Shown: positions 54,123 through 63,685 of the stretch, piece after piece | Layout of the letters: each line of letters opens with the position of its first letter | How positions within the stretch are numbered: position 1 is the first letter of the stretch | Assembly: GCA_934047225.1 (NCBI GenBank) | Contig: OW204000.1 | Span: forward strand, 13,720,001 to 13,784,000 | Origin: Ypsolopha sequella | Taxonomy: Eukaryota; Arthropoda; Insecta; Lepidoptera; Ypsolophidae | Reading direction: 5' to 3' | DNA length: 64,000 nt | The notes under the pieces: generated by a model | The model's database searches: none | What the model saw: only the letters and a program-made list of their open reading frames with translations | What the model was told of the DNA's origin: nothing | Program-made: the position numbers and the translations under genes

Positions 54123-56170
54123 TTAACGGTAGTAATAGGCCGGAGCGGGGTAGGCAGAGTAGACGGAAGGGACGGCAGCGGGGTAGGCCGCCGAGTAGAC
54201 GGAGGGCACGGCAGCGCCCGCGTAGCCGTAGTCCAAGCCATAAGTCAGTAGTTGCGGGGCCGGAGCGGGCGCGGGCTTAGGGTTGGGGGCGGCGAAAGCT
54301 ACCGCCACCAGAGCGAAGAGGGCGAACTAAAAAATAAGAAATTGTTTTATTTTTCGACAAAAAACAATGTCACGCGAAACAAGCCGCGGGTAATCATTGT
54401 ATGCTCAAAAACTTAGTTAAGGTATTTACTTAATAACTAATAACTAAAACACAGGGCGTCCCACGGCTATGCCACATGGAGGGAAAGTATCTTAAATATT
54501 GTAGATGGAACATTTTACTGAAAGAAGTCATAATTTTAATTTAAAACACAATTTAAACTGCATTCATAGATTTTTTAAATAGTATCATGGTTGAACCGGG
54601 AATCGAACCCGTTACATGAGAAAAATAATTACCCTGTAGCTTTACCATACCGATCGAAAGGCTTCATCATATGGATTATTTTTTGCTAAATAACATAGTG
54701 TCAGAAATAAAAGGAAGACTTTTAACATTTTTAATACAAAATTAATAAATTTTTCTCATGTAGCGGGTTCGATTCCCGGTTCAACTATGTAACTATTTAA
54801 AAATCTATGAACGCAGTTTAATTTTTTTTTTATTAAAATTATGTCTTCTTTCAGTAAAATGTTCCATCTACAATATTTAAGGTACTTTCTCTCCATGTGA
54901 CATAGCCGTGGGACGCCCTGTATACTTAGTGAAAGGAAACTGAACAGCTATATTTCCAAATACCAAATACCACAAAATACCAAAGAAAGAAAAAACATGG
55001 AATTCTAGAATTTGACTTAAAAATATATGCGTTCCCATTATCTCTAAAATAAGATCAGATTTTAAGAGTTAAACAGTTAATGCAGCTGAACTGGAGTAGA
55101 GAGCTTGCTGTATTATATTCGCTGGCCGTATGGCGAGTACCTACTATCACCAGAATACGTTCAATGAACCAACAAATTTGTGCATTTATAATATAACATT
55201 GATACGAGTATTTAGATACGGACACCAGCATGACATGCTGCCATATTGGCAGTTCTTTTTGCGGCGTCATAGCCATTAAAATCGCTTACAATAAGATACG
55301 CTATGAATGATATGCTATACCTATATGCTTTATATTTAAGATGTGCTATATTTTTATTTATAAAACCCATCTAAAATGCCCCGAGCGTCAAACAGTTGAA
55401 ATTATTTAATAAAAACCGTCTCATCTGTGTTTTCATCTTAATTGGTATTTTCTACTTTTTACCTAGCTTGTAATACAATATTGTTATCTTTATTAACTCG
55501 TAATTTTAAACCAAATAACAATAGTTTTTACTTTATGAGCATAGATTTTTCAAAAATGATGTATACTACAAATCATGATATTTATAAACCCCAAAAGTCA
55601 ACCATTCGACAAATCACACATCAATTCGCTTAGTTCGAAAACCATTTCGAATTAATAAGCCCTATTTTCGAACTTATGGTCTAAAAAAACGCATGATGAA
55701 AAAGCTGCAACTTCCATTTGACTTCGTGTGACGTCACTTGAGAAATGGCTGTTTAGAAATGTGTCCTTTGCTATCAAGATCAATTTATAATCATTTGCTG
55801 CAGACTGATTTGATAGATGGATGACAGATGAGTAGACTGACAGAGACAGACCACTTTTTTTATAAGCAATCACACATCGCAATCAGTATAATGTCTAAAA
55901 TTCTCAAGTGACGTCACAACCCTCAATTCTTTAAAAAATAATTAAAAAATAATGGTTAATTTATATATGTAATGAAAACTAAAATGGCGTATTCTTTATG
56001 AAAAAAAATAAACAAAAACATATTTTTGAAATAATGCTATGGGAATTCTACGGATTTGCAAAAATGTCTTGCTGCATTATTCATTCACTGCGGAAAATGT
56101 GAATAAAATTCAGAATTTTAAATTTAAAAATTGTTTTTAAATAATAAATACTTACCAATTTAGCGAACAT
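54123..56170 (-). CDS. g9: small secreted Pro/Ala/Tyr-rich protein, twin of g8
   Basis: On the minus strand, exon 1 is 56170-56156 (MFAKL, donor GTAAG) and exon 2 is 54326-54123 (acceptor TTTTTTAG), giving 72 residues. The signal peptide MFAKLFALFALVAVAFA precedes APNPKPAPAPAPQLL and the rest is as in g8. Exon 2 differs from g8 at about nine of 204 bases, six of them within one 18-base patch (CAACTACTGACTTATGGC here). The proximal 3' UTR is also alike, but the introns are unrelated. The pair is convergent, so the two transcripts could be partly complementary only if they read through more than 3 kb. Function as for g8: extracellular, probably structural. Confidence 0.85.
54452..54920. mobile_element. 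Palindromic MITE with B-box-like arms
   Basis: Ends CAGGGCGTCCCACGGCTATG and the inverse CATAGCCGTGGGACGCCCTG. Arms of about 165 bp each contain a copy of GGGTTCGATTCCCGGTTCAA (inverted in the left arm), which fits the tRNA B-box GGTTCGANTCC. The centre is A/T-rich. Located in the g9 intron near its 3' end. Confidence 0.75.
55640..56030 (-). repeat. Family J repeat in the g9 intron
   Basis: Inverse of 33788-34180: AAGCTGCAACTTCCATTTGA, GTGTGACGTCACTTGAGAAA, AGACAGACCACTTTTTTTAT and AAAATGGCGTATTCTTT. Its left end begins just inside AGCCCTATTTTCGAAC. Confidence 0.6.
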
Positions 56171-56201
56171 ATTGAAGTGTGCTTGCTACTATGTAATGAA
56201 T

Positions 56202-56241
56202 GAGTAACTTAGCTTTGTTTCGAAATTCGCTACATTATATA
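56202..56241 (-). promoter_or_regulatory. Core promoter of g9
   Basis: TATATAAT at 56241-56234 on the minus strand and a TCATTC initiator-like site about 31-35 bp downstream. Leader about 32 nt. Confidence 0.6.
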
Positions 56242-56467
56242 CCTACAAACAAACCTTGAACTTCAAAATACACACGTCATGTAACCGAAGCTCCAATTGA
56301 AGATATAATATGCGACATACTCATGCTGAATGAACTGACAAATACATATAAAAAATTTAATTGCAAAGTATGTCGGTTTTGTTTACAACTAGATATAGAA
56401 TTCTCATTAAAATATAATGATTAAATCATGATACAATTTAAATGTTACATAATAATAAATATTATAT

Positions 56468-56790
56468 CGTCACGACATGAATCCCCGAGGGGGTGTCAGA
56501 GGTGTTCCGAGTGTGAACTGTGAAATGCAAATTACAGTTTCACGGAAGATTATTACGTCCCAACGTGATAAGCTCTATCGCCGTACTTCGGGCACAAATA
56601 CACACTTATTAGGGTATGGAGGTTTCCTTGCGATGATTTCCTTCACCGTTCAGCAAGTGGTAAGTAAGAACAAATACTATGCACAGAAATTCCGAACAAT
56701 TATTGGTGCATTGATTATTGGGGATTGAACCTTGATCTCAAGAGCACTAATTTATCTAAACAAGGATATTGAACATTTGTGCTATCCCAT
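56468..56790 (-). mobile_element. tRNA-derived SINE, second copy
   Basis: Carries CCCCGAGGGGGTGTCAGAGG, CGTACTTCGGGCACAAATAC and AACAAATACTATGCACAGAA in the same order as 26817-27300. The tRNA-like head here (around 56725-56790) is more eroded. No open frame of interest; 56477-56728 is fortuitous. Confidence 0.6.
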
Positions 56791-57039
56791 GCATATTATA
56801 GCGCTTTACTAGTTGTACTACGATTCTATGGCTAGAACGAAAACGACGAAGTATTTTATTGTATTACATTTTAATGCATTATTTTATAACACTTTAGCTC
56901 TGCTATTTGTCCCGACAAGCTGACAAAAGTCCAAAAAAGCTCACGAAATGTTTCATTGTGTCCATTAAAATCACTTTCCAGACAAATGAAACTGCTTAGT
57001 GAAATATATCACATTTTCTTTATAATATATAATACATTT

Positions 57040-57595
57040 TTTCTACTACCTTTATGAAAAAGTTCCATTTAATACTCGAAATTAGTTTTGAAAATCGAAC
57101 TTTCCGGGCCCCGTTGCAGAATGACTATCAGGTCAGTTTGAAATATCGTATTGAAATATCATTTATTGCAAAATTAGGATCTTTTTGACGTTTGTCTTCA
57201 TTTCATGCTAAATTTGGTTATTTTTGACGTCCTTAGTTTGTCTTTACAATTGAAATTCCTTGCGTTCCGATTTACGACATAATCGATTATATCGCGTCTG
57301 ACACTCTTTTTTCGCAAAATGATACTGGCCACAAATAAAAGCCTTCGGCCGAAGCCTGAAAAAAAAAAAGGTAAAAACCGCGCGTTATAAAATAAATTAA
57401 ATTTTAAAAGGAAAAATTTTATATTTAAATACATAAATAAGAAAAAGTATCCTTCGCAACGAGTAAAAATGGGTTTTCTTACCCTCGGAATGTAAGCTTT
57501 CGACGTTCGCCTTCGGCTCACGTCGAAACTAGCTTCATTCCTCGGGTAAGAAAATCCGCCATTTTATACTCGTCACGAAATATACTATATTACAT
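57040..57595 (-). repeat. Family F repeat, inverted copy
   Basis: Inverse of 37415-37980: CTACCTTTATGAAAAAGTTC ... TTTCCGGGCCCCGTTGCAGA ... ATCGATTATATCGCGTCTGA ... TTTTATACTCGTCACGAAAT. The 107-codon minus frame inside it lacks a recognisable domain. Confidence 0.65.
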
Positions 57596-57984
57596 TGCAG
57601 TTACAATATCAAATTAAGTATTTTGTACTTAACAATATAATTTATTACATGAGAGTATTTATTAGGTCATTGAATTTTAAATATTGATCTGAACATAACA
57701 CGTAGTTTTTTACATTTAATATATAATTCAGAATTTGTAAATAATAATTATGAAAGAGAAAATTTATTTTAGTAAACTGACGTAGTTATCTGCATATTTA
57801 GCTCGTAAATAGAACTTTTGACAAGGAAAGCCACTCGAAAAGCTTATATCAAGTGACATTTTGTATGTAGACGGAAGACTATTGTGTTGTCCCGGCACTT
57901 ATATCACTTGATGTCTCATATGTAATACCTCCACAAGTGCGCATATTATTAACACCTACGCATCTGTACTATACATATGTATAA

Positions 57985-58385
57985 ATTATTTTTCAATGCA
58001 TGTGCTCGTAAAGGCCCACTTTTTATGCATCAAAACCGAACAAAAAGTCGATTATTTTGCCCTAGGGCTTTATTATTATTATTATTTTTAATTTATTTGC
58101 AATGGTTGGCTAACCTGCAGCCTTTCCTGTGTACCATAGATGTTATCCTTTTTTTTCTACGGTTTAACGGCTCTGGATACAGTCCTTTTGAGCCAATTAT
58201 AATTTAAAGTTCACAAGATTATATTTATTTTCATTTCCTCACACTATGCATTGAAAAACGTAGTATGATACACGGGCGTAAAAGCAATAAATTACTCGGT
58301 TACGTTTAAAACATTCGCTACGCTCGTGTTTTAAATCGTCCTCGTAATTTATTCCTTTTCGCCCTAGTAGCATAAACTACTATTT
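57985..58385 (-). repeat. Family C repeat, copy 5
   Basis: Complete inverted copy, from TTTTTCAATGCATGTGCTCG to TTCGCCCTAGTAGCATAAAC. Confidence 0.7.
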
Positions 58386-58760
58386 CAATGCATGTGCTCG
58401 TAAAGGCCCACTTTTTATGCATCAAAACCGAACAGAAAGTCGATTATTTTAGGGCTTTATTATTATTATTTTTTTTAATTATTTACAATGGTTGGCTAAC
58501 CTGCAGCCTTTCCTGTGTACCATAAATGTCATACTTTTTTTTCCACTGTTTAACGGCTCTGGATACAGTCATTTTGAGCCAATTACAATTTAAAGTTCAC
58601 AAAATTATATTTCCTCACACTATGCATTGAAAAACGTAGTATGATACACGGGCGTAAGAGCAATAAATTACTCGGTTACGTTTAAAACACTCGCTACGCT
58701 CGTGTTTTAAATCGTCCTCGTGATTTATTCCTTTGCGCCCTTGTAGCATAAACTACTAAT
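58386..58760 (-). repeat. Family C repeat, copy 6, tandem to copy 5
   Basis: A second inverted copy starts within four bases of the end of copy 5 (TACTATTTCAATGCATGTGC), giving a head-to-tail dimer with unit about 400 bp. Confidence 0.7.
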
Positions 58761-58763
58761 AAT

Positions 58764-59160
58764 GTGGTAGGAATGGCCCCGAAGATCTATAACAAAATAC
58801 CAGTCAATATACGTGACATAAATAACTTATCCAGTTTTAAATTGAAATTGAAAACACTACTTCTCGATAGAGCATACTATAGCATTAACGATTATCTAGC
58901 AGACCAAATTCGGTAATACATTTGATGACAGATGTAACTAGATAGTAACCTAATCCATTCCGTACCTATAATTTATTTTGTTTGGGATTGCTCCACATTA
59001 GATTGTATACCTTAAGTTGTTTAGTTTTAGCATAGACGAAATGGTTTTAGTTATGTTATATATTATTTGCAGGCTGTAATAGGCAGAACACGGCAGAACA
59101 ATACCTGCATCAACATTGTAACATAAGACTAGTTTCCAAGGCCGCAAAACTTATAAAAAA
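58764..59160 (+). mobile_element. LINE 3' end
   Basis: MAPKIYNKIPVNIRDINNLS then FKLKLKTLLLDRAYYSINDYL is a non-LTR polyprotein tail with its stop near 58915. About 250 bp of UTR follow and resume after the MITE at 59793 with CAATAAAGACATTTGATTTG. 5'-truncated. Confidence 0.65.
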
Positions 59161-59792
59161 AATATACAGTGTGTTCCTCGCACAAGTGCACATCTGAAAG
59201 TGGGTGAAACTAGATCGACAAAAACAAAGAAAAAAATTATTTTTGAATTTTTTTTTATCTTGAAAAAATACTCCACCTGGGTATCTTTGTATGGGACGCA
59301 AACGCAGTAAAATATTGTATTTATGATAGAACGCTGTATTTTTTTTTGTTAGAAAGATAATAAATTAGGCAATGATAAATAAGAATAAAAGTATAGTAAA
59401 ACGGGGACATTATTTTGAAAAAATTTACTAATACTGAAAAAAAGACGGAAAAATTAAAGAAATAATTTTTTAGGATATTATTTTTATGGTAATGGTAGTT
59501 GATTATGTTTTGTATTTGATTTGGTATGCAACGTCTTATTCTTAAGGATTATAACAGTTTTATTTCATTGCATTACTCGCGATAGATTAAAAGTTATGAC
59601 ATATTTTATACATAGTCTCCATGGTAGGCAAAACAAACGTAACGTAACGTAACGTAAACGTAAACGTATTAAAACGTAAATTTATGAAACAAATATTTTC
59701 TAAAAAAAAAAAAAAAAAAATTGTCGATAAAATAAGGTCTAGTTTCACCCCTTTTCGGATGTGCACTTGTACGAGGGACACACTGTATATGT
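59161..59792. mobile_element. MITE in the LINE UTR
   Basis: TATACAGTGTGTTCCTCGCA and, inverted, TATACAGTGTGTCCCTCGTA form the ends. Both are followed by CAAGTGCACATC and GGTGAAACTAGA. An AACGT tandem run lies at about 59636-59670 inside. Minus-strand open frames here are not genes. Confidence 0.7.
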
Positions 59793-60242
59793 AACTACCT
59801 GTGTTTCAGCAATAAAGACATTTGATTTGATTTAATTTGATAATTTTCGTTTTATTATTATCTATGTATTAAATACGACCTGTATGTGCTGCATACAAAT
59901 AGTAGGTGTTTGTGACTTTATGTAAGAAAATATTCATCTTGATGATTTTAACATGGCTTCTATATTGTCAGAACTACACAAGCCAATCTGTTAAGTCCAA
60001 TGATTTATCAATTAAATTCCAGATTTTCTAAGGAAACAAACAAACAAAAAATACTCTAAATCTCAGATATAAACTTTAGGGCTACATTCAAATTGCCAGC
60101 TTGGGGGATAAAAACGGTACGTTCAAAACATGTTATAGACTGTGACTTGCGCTACATGCGTGCGGAAGCGTTCCGAAATTTGTATGTGTGCGAAACAAAG
60201 AACCTCTAAGCAATGAATGTCATAATAATAATGGCTTTCGTC

Positions 60243-60250
60243 GATTACAC
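60243..60250 (+). repeat. Left target duplication of the P-type element
   Basis: GATTACAC immediately before the left inverted repeat, identical to 63383-63390. Confidence 0.85.
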
Positions 60251-61492
60251 CTCAGACCAATAAACCAATAGACAAAATCTAATTAAGCAGAAACCTAGGA
60301 TGGTAAAGCTATGCTACTTTCACATATACAACTCTCCGTATGAAAAAACAAGATGGCAGTATTTTTCTCAGTACGTTGATTTCAAGCCGGCTACAGCCCT
60401 ATCTTTCAAACGCTTGCAACTAGGCATGTACCGGACTACCGGTTTACAGACTTTATCGATATCGATTTGGATAAAAAAAGCCTAATAATACTTGTTGTAC
60501 AGTTAAAGAACTAGATTATCATAGTATTTTGTGCAACTGTAACATAATTTAAGTCATTGGGACACGAGTGCTTGTTAACGAAACGAACTAAGTGAGTTTC
60601 GTAATAGTTTTGCACAAGTGTCGAAATGTCTATTTATGTTCAGTTGGACACAATACTTAATCAATGAGCATCAAAAATATCGTATTTTAATCATATTTTC
60701 AACTAACAATTTCACGGAAAATGAGAAGAACACTCGTTCATGAATCCCGAGTTCATCGACCGGTAATGCTGCCTTGAGTACCAATTAGAAGCAACTAGGA
60801 TAGGCGTGGCTTGAGAAATAAGGTCGGGACTTATTTCTCGTCGGTGTTGTTGATTGGCTCTCTAGCGGTGTTGCAGTAAATTGGGTCAATAGCAGCGCGG
60901 AATCACGGTGTTATAATGTAATATTATCAGATAAACAGTGTAGGTACTTATAAAACTGATTTTGATGATGAAATTACCTTATTGTAGTATGGGAGTAGAT
61001 AAAATAATATATGAAATTGAGAAACCTGCCAATTATTTATGTAATGAAATAATCAACTTTATTTTCGAAACTAAGAATACCACGTTTACATACATACATC
61101 CACACACACACGGTCCCACTCCCACTAAAAATACATATTTTGAGAGGAAGGCGCCGCCATGAAAACTAGCCTCCTTAACACTCAAAAGGATCCCTCTCAA
61201 ACAATCGTGAAATAATGATAATAATAATAAAACTCAGAAAAATAATCAGAGGATAAAAGAAACAATTTGTTGCAAACTCCAGAATTACTGTTTTACATAT
61301 TATTATATAAAAACATCAAAAATAAAAAAAACATATTGACCTTCGCATACAAAATGCATAATTGAATCGTTTTAATGAGAAGCTTAATTTTTTTCAAACT
61401 TAATGGTTGTTCAATTTCTCAATTTTCTCCAGTGAGTACGTTTGATTTTCACATGTCATTAAGATTTACAAAGCAGCCAAAAATAAACGTAT

Positions 61493-62595
61493 TTATTGAC
61501 CTTTGAAAATTATTGTTTTCGTCAGAAATGAGCGTATATTTTCGATGGGTGCAGTAATTTCCTTCGTCATGTGATGTATTCTAAGTTTCAAATACGTGTC
61601 GAACACGGAGTTATCCAACGAATGGTCATGTGTTTATCATAAATGTGAAGTGCTGTGGTTTTCCTACACTTTTGTTTGTAACTACAGCCTCAAACTCTCT
61701 CAGGATTTTCTCTGCTGTTTGGCAGATTTTTTGAATGCTTTTTGATGGCTTAGTCAGCCCTCCTCTGTCTTTTACACTCATTAGAGGCATGCTGTTAACA
61801 GGTCCTTCCAGGGCTTGGAGAATTTTTTTTCAATGCAAGAACTTTTTCAATTTACGCACTACAAAGCCAGCTTTTGATGGTTCCATTGCAGTTCTCAAAT
61901 CCTAGAATTAAACACAACACTTATTGGTCATTTTTAAACAGATAGTAGTAAAATAAGCATTAAAATTTGTGCAACAAGAGAGCAAAGTTTATTTTTGTTG
62001 CGAGTGCCGAGTTTGAATCTCGAGCAAGACTCGTGATTCTAAGTTAGAATTTTGAGCGTAGTGAAGGATTCAACCAAAACAGTTTCTGTTTTACTAGGTA
62101 AATTCAAGGTGGGCACCGCATCGTCTTTTAAGCGTGGTCGCAATAGTTCTTTTCAGAAAGCACTCTGGATTGAAGTGCCTTGAGCACACTTTCCAATTAG
62201 TTTTGTGCTGTTTCCAACTCCGGCTAATAGCAACAAACCATCGTTTACGAATGTCTTCATTTTTGGGGAACTTTAAGTAAAATAAGCTGAATCAATACTT
62301 CATATTAGCACAAAATCAGTAAAATTACCGACAACTGTTTTGACTTCACTAATAACCTCAAAACGGATTTAATTATTTTAATGATTTTAGGATTTACTTT
62401 TATTCTAAAAGCTATATTTACGTTACTATATGAAAACGACACGTCGTAAAATGTTGTCTTTCTTGATGGAATTCCATTTTATGGTTCATTTACTCGGAAA
62501 ACATCACTTTTTACTCACTTGTGAAAACTGATATTGCTGTTCGAGTTTTCTTTATTCCCCGAATGGGATCTGCAACCACGCACGTAGCAGGACAT
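61493..62595 (-). pseudogene. THAP / P-element-type transposase remnant
   Basis: Exon-like 62595-62519 (minus) reads MSCYVRGCRSHSGNKENSN and more to a GTGAGT donor, giving the first Cys pair (C-x4-C). After an acceptor near 62271, FPKNEDIRKRWFVAISRSWK follows and then VCSRHFNPECF, the C-x2-H half with the FP and W landmarks of a THAP zinc finger. In another frame AVPTLNLPS follows, which is the THAP C-terminal AVPT motif. After a gap, GFVVRKLKKF, then VKDRGGLTKPSKSIQKICQT, and finally HHMTKEITAPIENIRSFLTK with a stop at 61493 match the C-terminal style of P-element/THAP9-like transposases. Frame changes at the splice junction, near LK/DDAVP and near 61845 show it is dead as written. The DDE core is missing. 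Confidence 0.75.
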
Positions 62596-62707
62596 TGTCC
62601 TTGTATCTTCAACCCTTTTCCATACGATAATTCGCAGCAAAACACAACTTTGTTTAAAAATCTGCCAACTTACTTCCTAACGTAAACACAAGCTATAACG
62701 CGAACAA

Positions 62708-63232
62708 ATGAGGGCTTTTCATGACAGCTCTTAATCAAGTTTCACCAAAATGAACTAGATGGCGCTGACGTATGCTCTAATTTCAAAAATGTATGACGTA
62801 ACAAAATCTACTCTATGACAAGACCTAACCTTAAATATTATAATAAAGATTTCAATATATTTAATATTATATAGTACTATTTTCCACATAAGCGTTAGAA
62901 TGTGGAAAATCAATAATGAAATAGCATTAATTACCTAATTCTTTGGATAATGTAACTTAAATTAAACTTTAAATGTTTTAGTGCTAGAGTGTCTTTTTTC
63001 ACCAACTAAAGTCTAATCCACAACAAAAAACCAGCCACTAAAAACAATATTTCTCCGCTAAAATGGGTTTCTAAACCACCAGTTTTAGTGCGAATTCCCT
63101 AAGTTGGCAACACTGAATCAGGAACCATAGAGTAGACTGTATATTTTTGACATGAGAGCATACGTCAGCGCCGTCTATTGATCGCACTCTGAACTATTTT
63201 TTTTTTTTTAATGCTGTCTGAAAAGCCCTCAT
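62708..63232. mobile_element. MITE nested in the P-type element
   Basis: ATGAGGGCTTTTCATGACAG at the left is inverted at the right (GCTGTCTGAAAAGCCCTCAT). Arms of roughly 110 bp share GGCGCTGACGTATGCTCT and TCTACTCTATG. It lies between the first THAP exon and the right end of the host element. Confidence 0.7.
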
Positions 63233-63382
63233 TACAAAGGATTGCCAATGTTGCCACTTAAGAAAAGTAACAGTACATTATAATTTGGTGACTTGGACAG
63301 GAGTCATTAGGAGTCTAAATGAAGTTTTGGGTAGTACGTTTTGACGGCACCAAGACTTTGTCTATTGGTTTATTGGTCTGAG

Positions 63383-63390
63383 GATTACAC
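63383..63390 (+). repeat. Right target duplication of the P-type element
   Basis: GATTACAC immediately after the right inverted repeat. Confidence 0.85.
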
Positions 63391-63477
63391 GAACTCGTGA
63401 CCCGAAATATTATTTTTCAATTTGTAAATACATCAAAACTGCAATTTCTTCCTTTTAAAATTCAATGTGAATTTAAA

Positions 63478-63685
63478 GTGTTGTGAACTTAAAATTATGA
63501 CTGGTTCAAAAGGACTGACTATCCAGAAGCGTTCAAAAATGTATTATATGGTACCACACAAGGAAATGTTACAGGTTAGCCAACTTCCTGTAAATAAATA
63601 AAAATAAAAAACACGTGTGCGGAAAAATTTACGAACTGTTTTGATGCATATAAAATAATTCTTTACGAGCACTTGCATCGAAAAA
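63478..63685 (+). repeat. Family C repeat, diverged copy 7
   Basis: GTGTTGTGAACTTAAAATTA, GGTTCAAAAGGACTG, AGGTTAGCCAACTTCCTGTA and GAGCACTTGCATCGAAAAA keep the order of the family body. Head missing. The remaining sequence to 64000 has no supported feature. Confidence 0.55.

Larger units (their letters stand above)
60251..63382 (-). mobile_element. Decayed P-superfamily (THAP) DNA transposon
   Basis: The terminal inverted repeat starts CTCAGACCAATAAACCAATA and is perfect for 26 bases (60251-60276 against 63382-63357), 29 of 30 if extended. An identical 8-bp duplication, GATTACAC, flanks both ends; 8-bp duplications and TIRs of about 30 bp are characteristic of P-type transposons. Total 3132 bp. 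On the minus strand it contains a THAP-like N-terminal exon pair (62595-62519 and 62270 downward) and a transposase-like C-terminus (about 61915-61493). The catalytic RNase-H-like centre is absent and frames are broken. A separate MITE sits at 62708-63232. From 60280 to 61490 the interior is AT-rich and non-coding. Confidence 0.8.

Noticed and set aside
54590..54785. Possible tRNA genes because of GGTTCGATTCC
   Set aside because: No acceptor stem, D-arm or anticodon arm could be assembled around either motif; both lie inside a palindromic MITE.
31133..56170. Calling g5, g6, g8, g9 firmly as neuropeptide precursors
   Set aside because: They resemble proteins annotated neuropeptide-like 4, but no dibasic cleavage or amidation sites are present and the locus context is cuticular.
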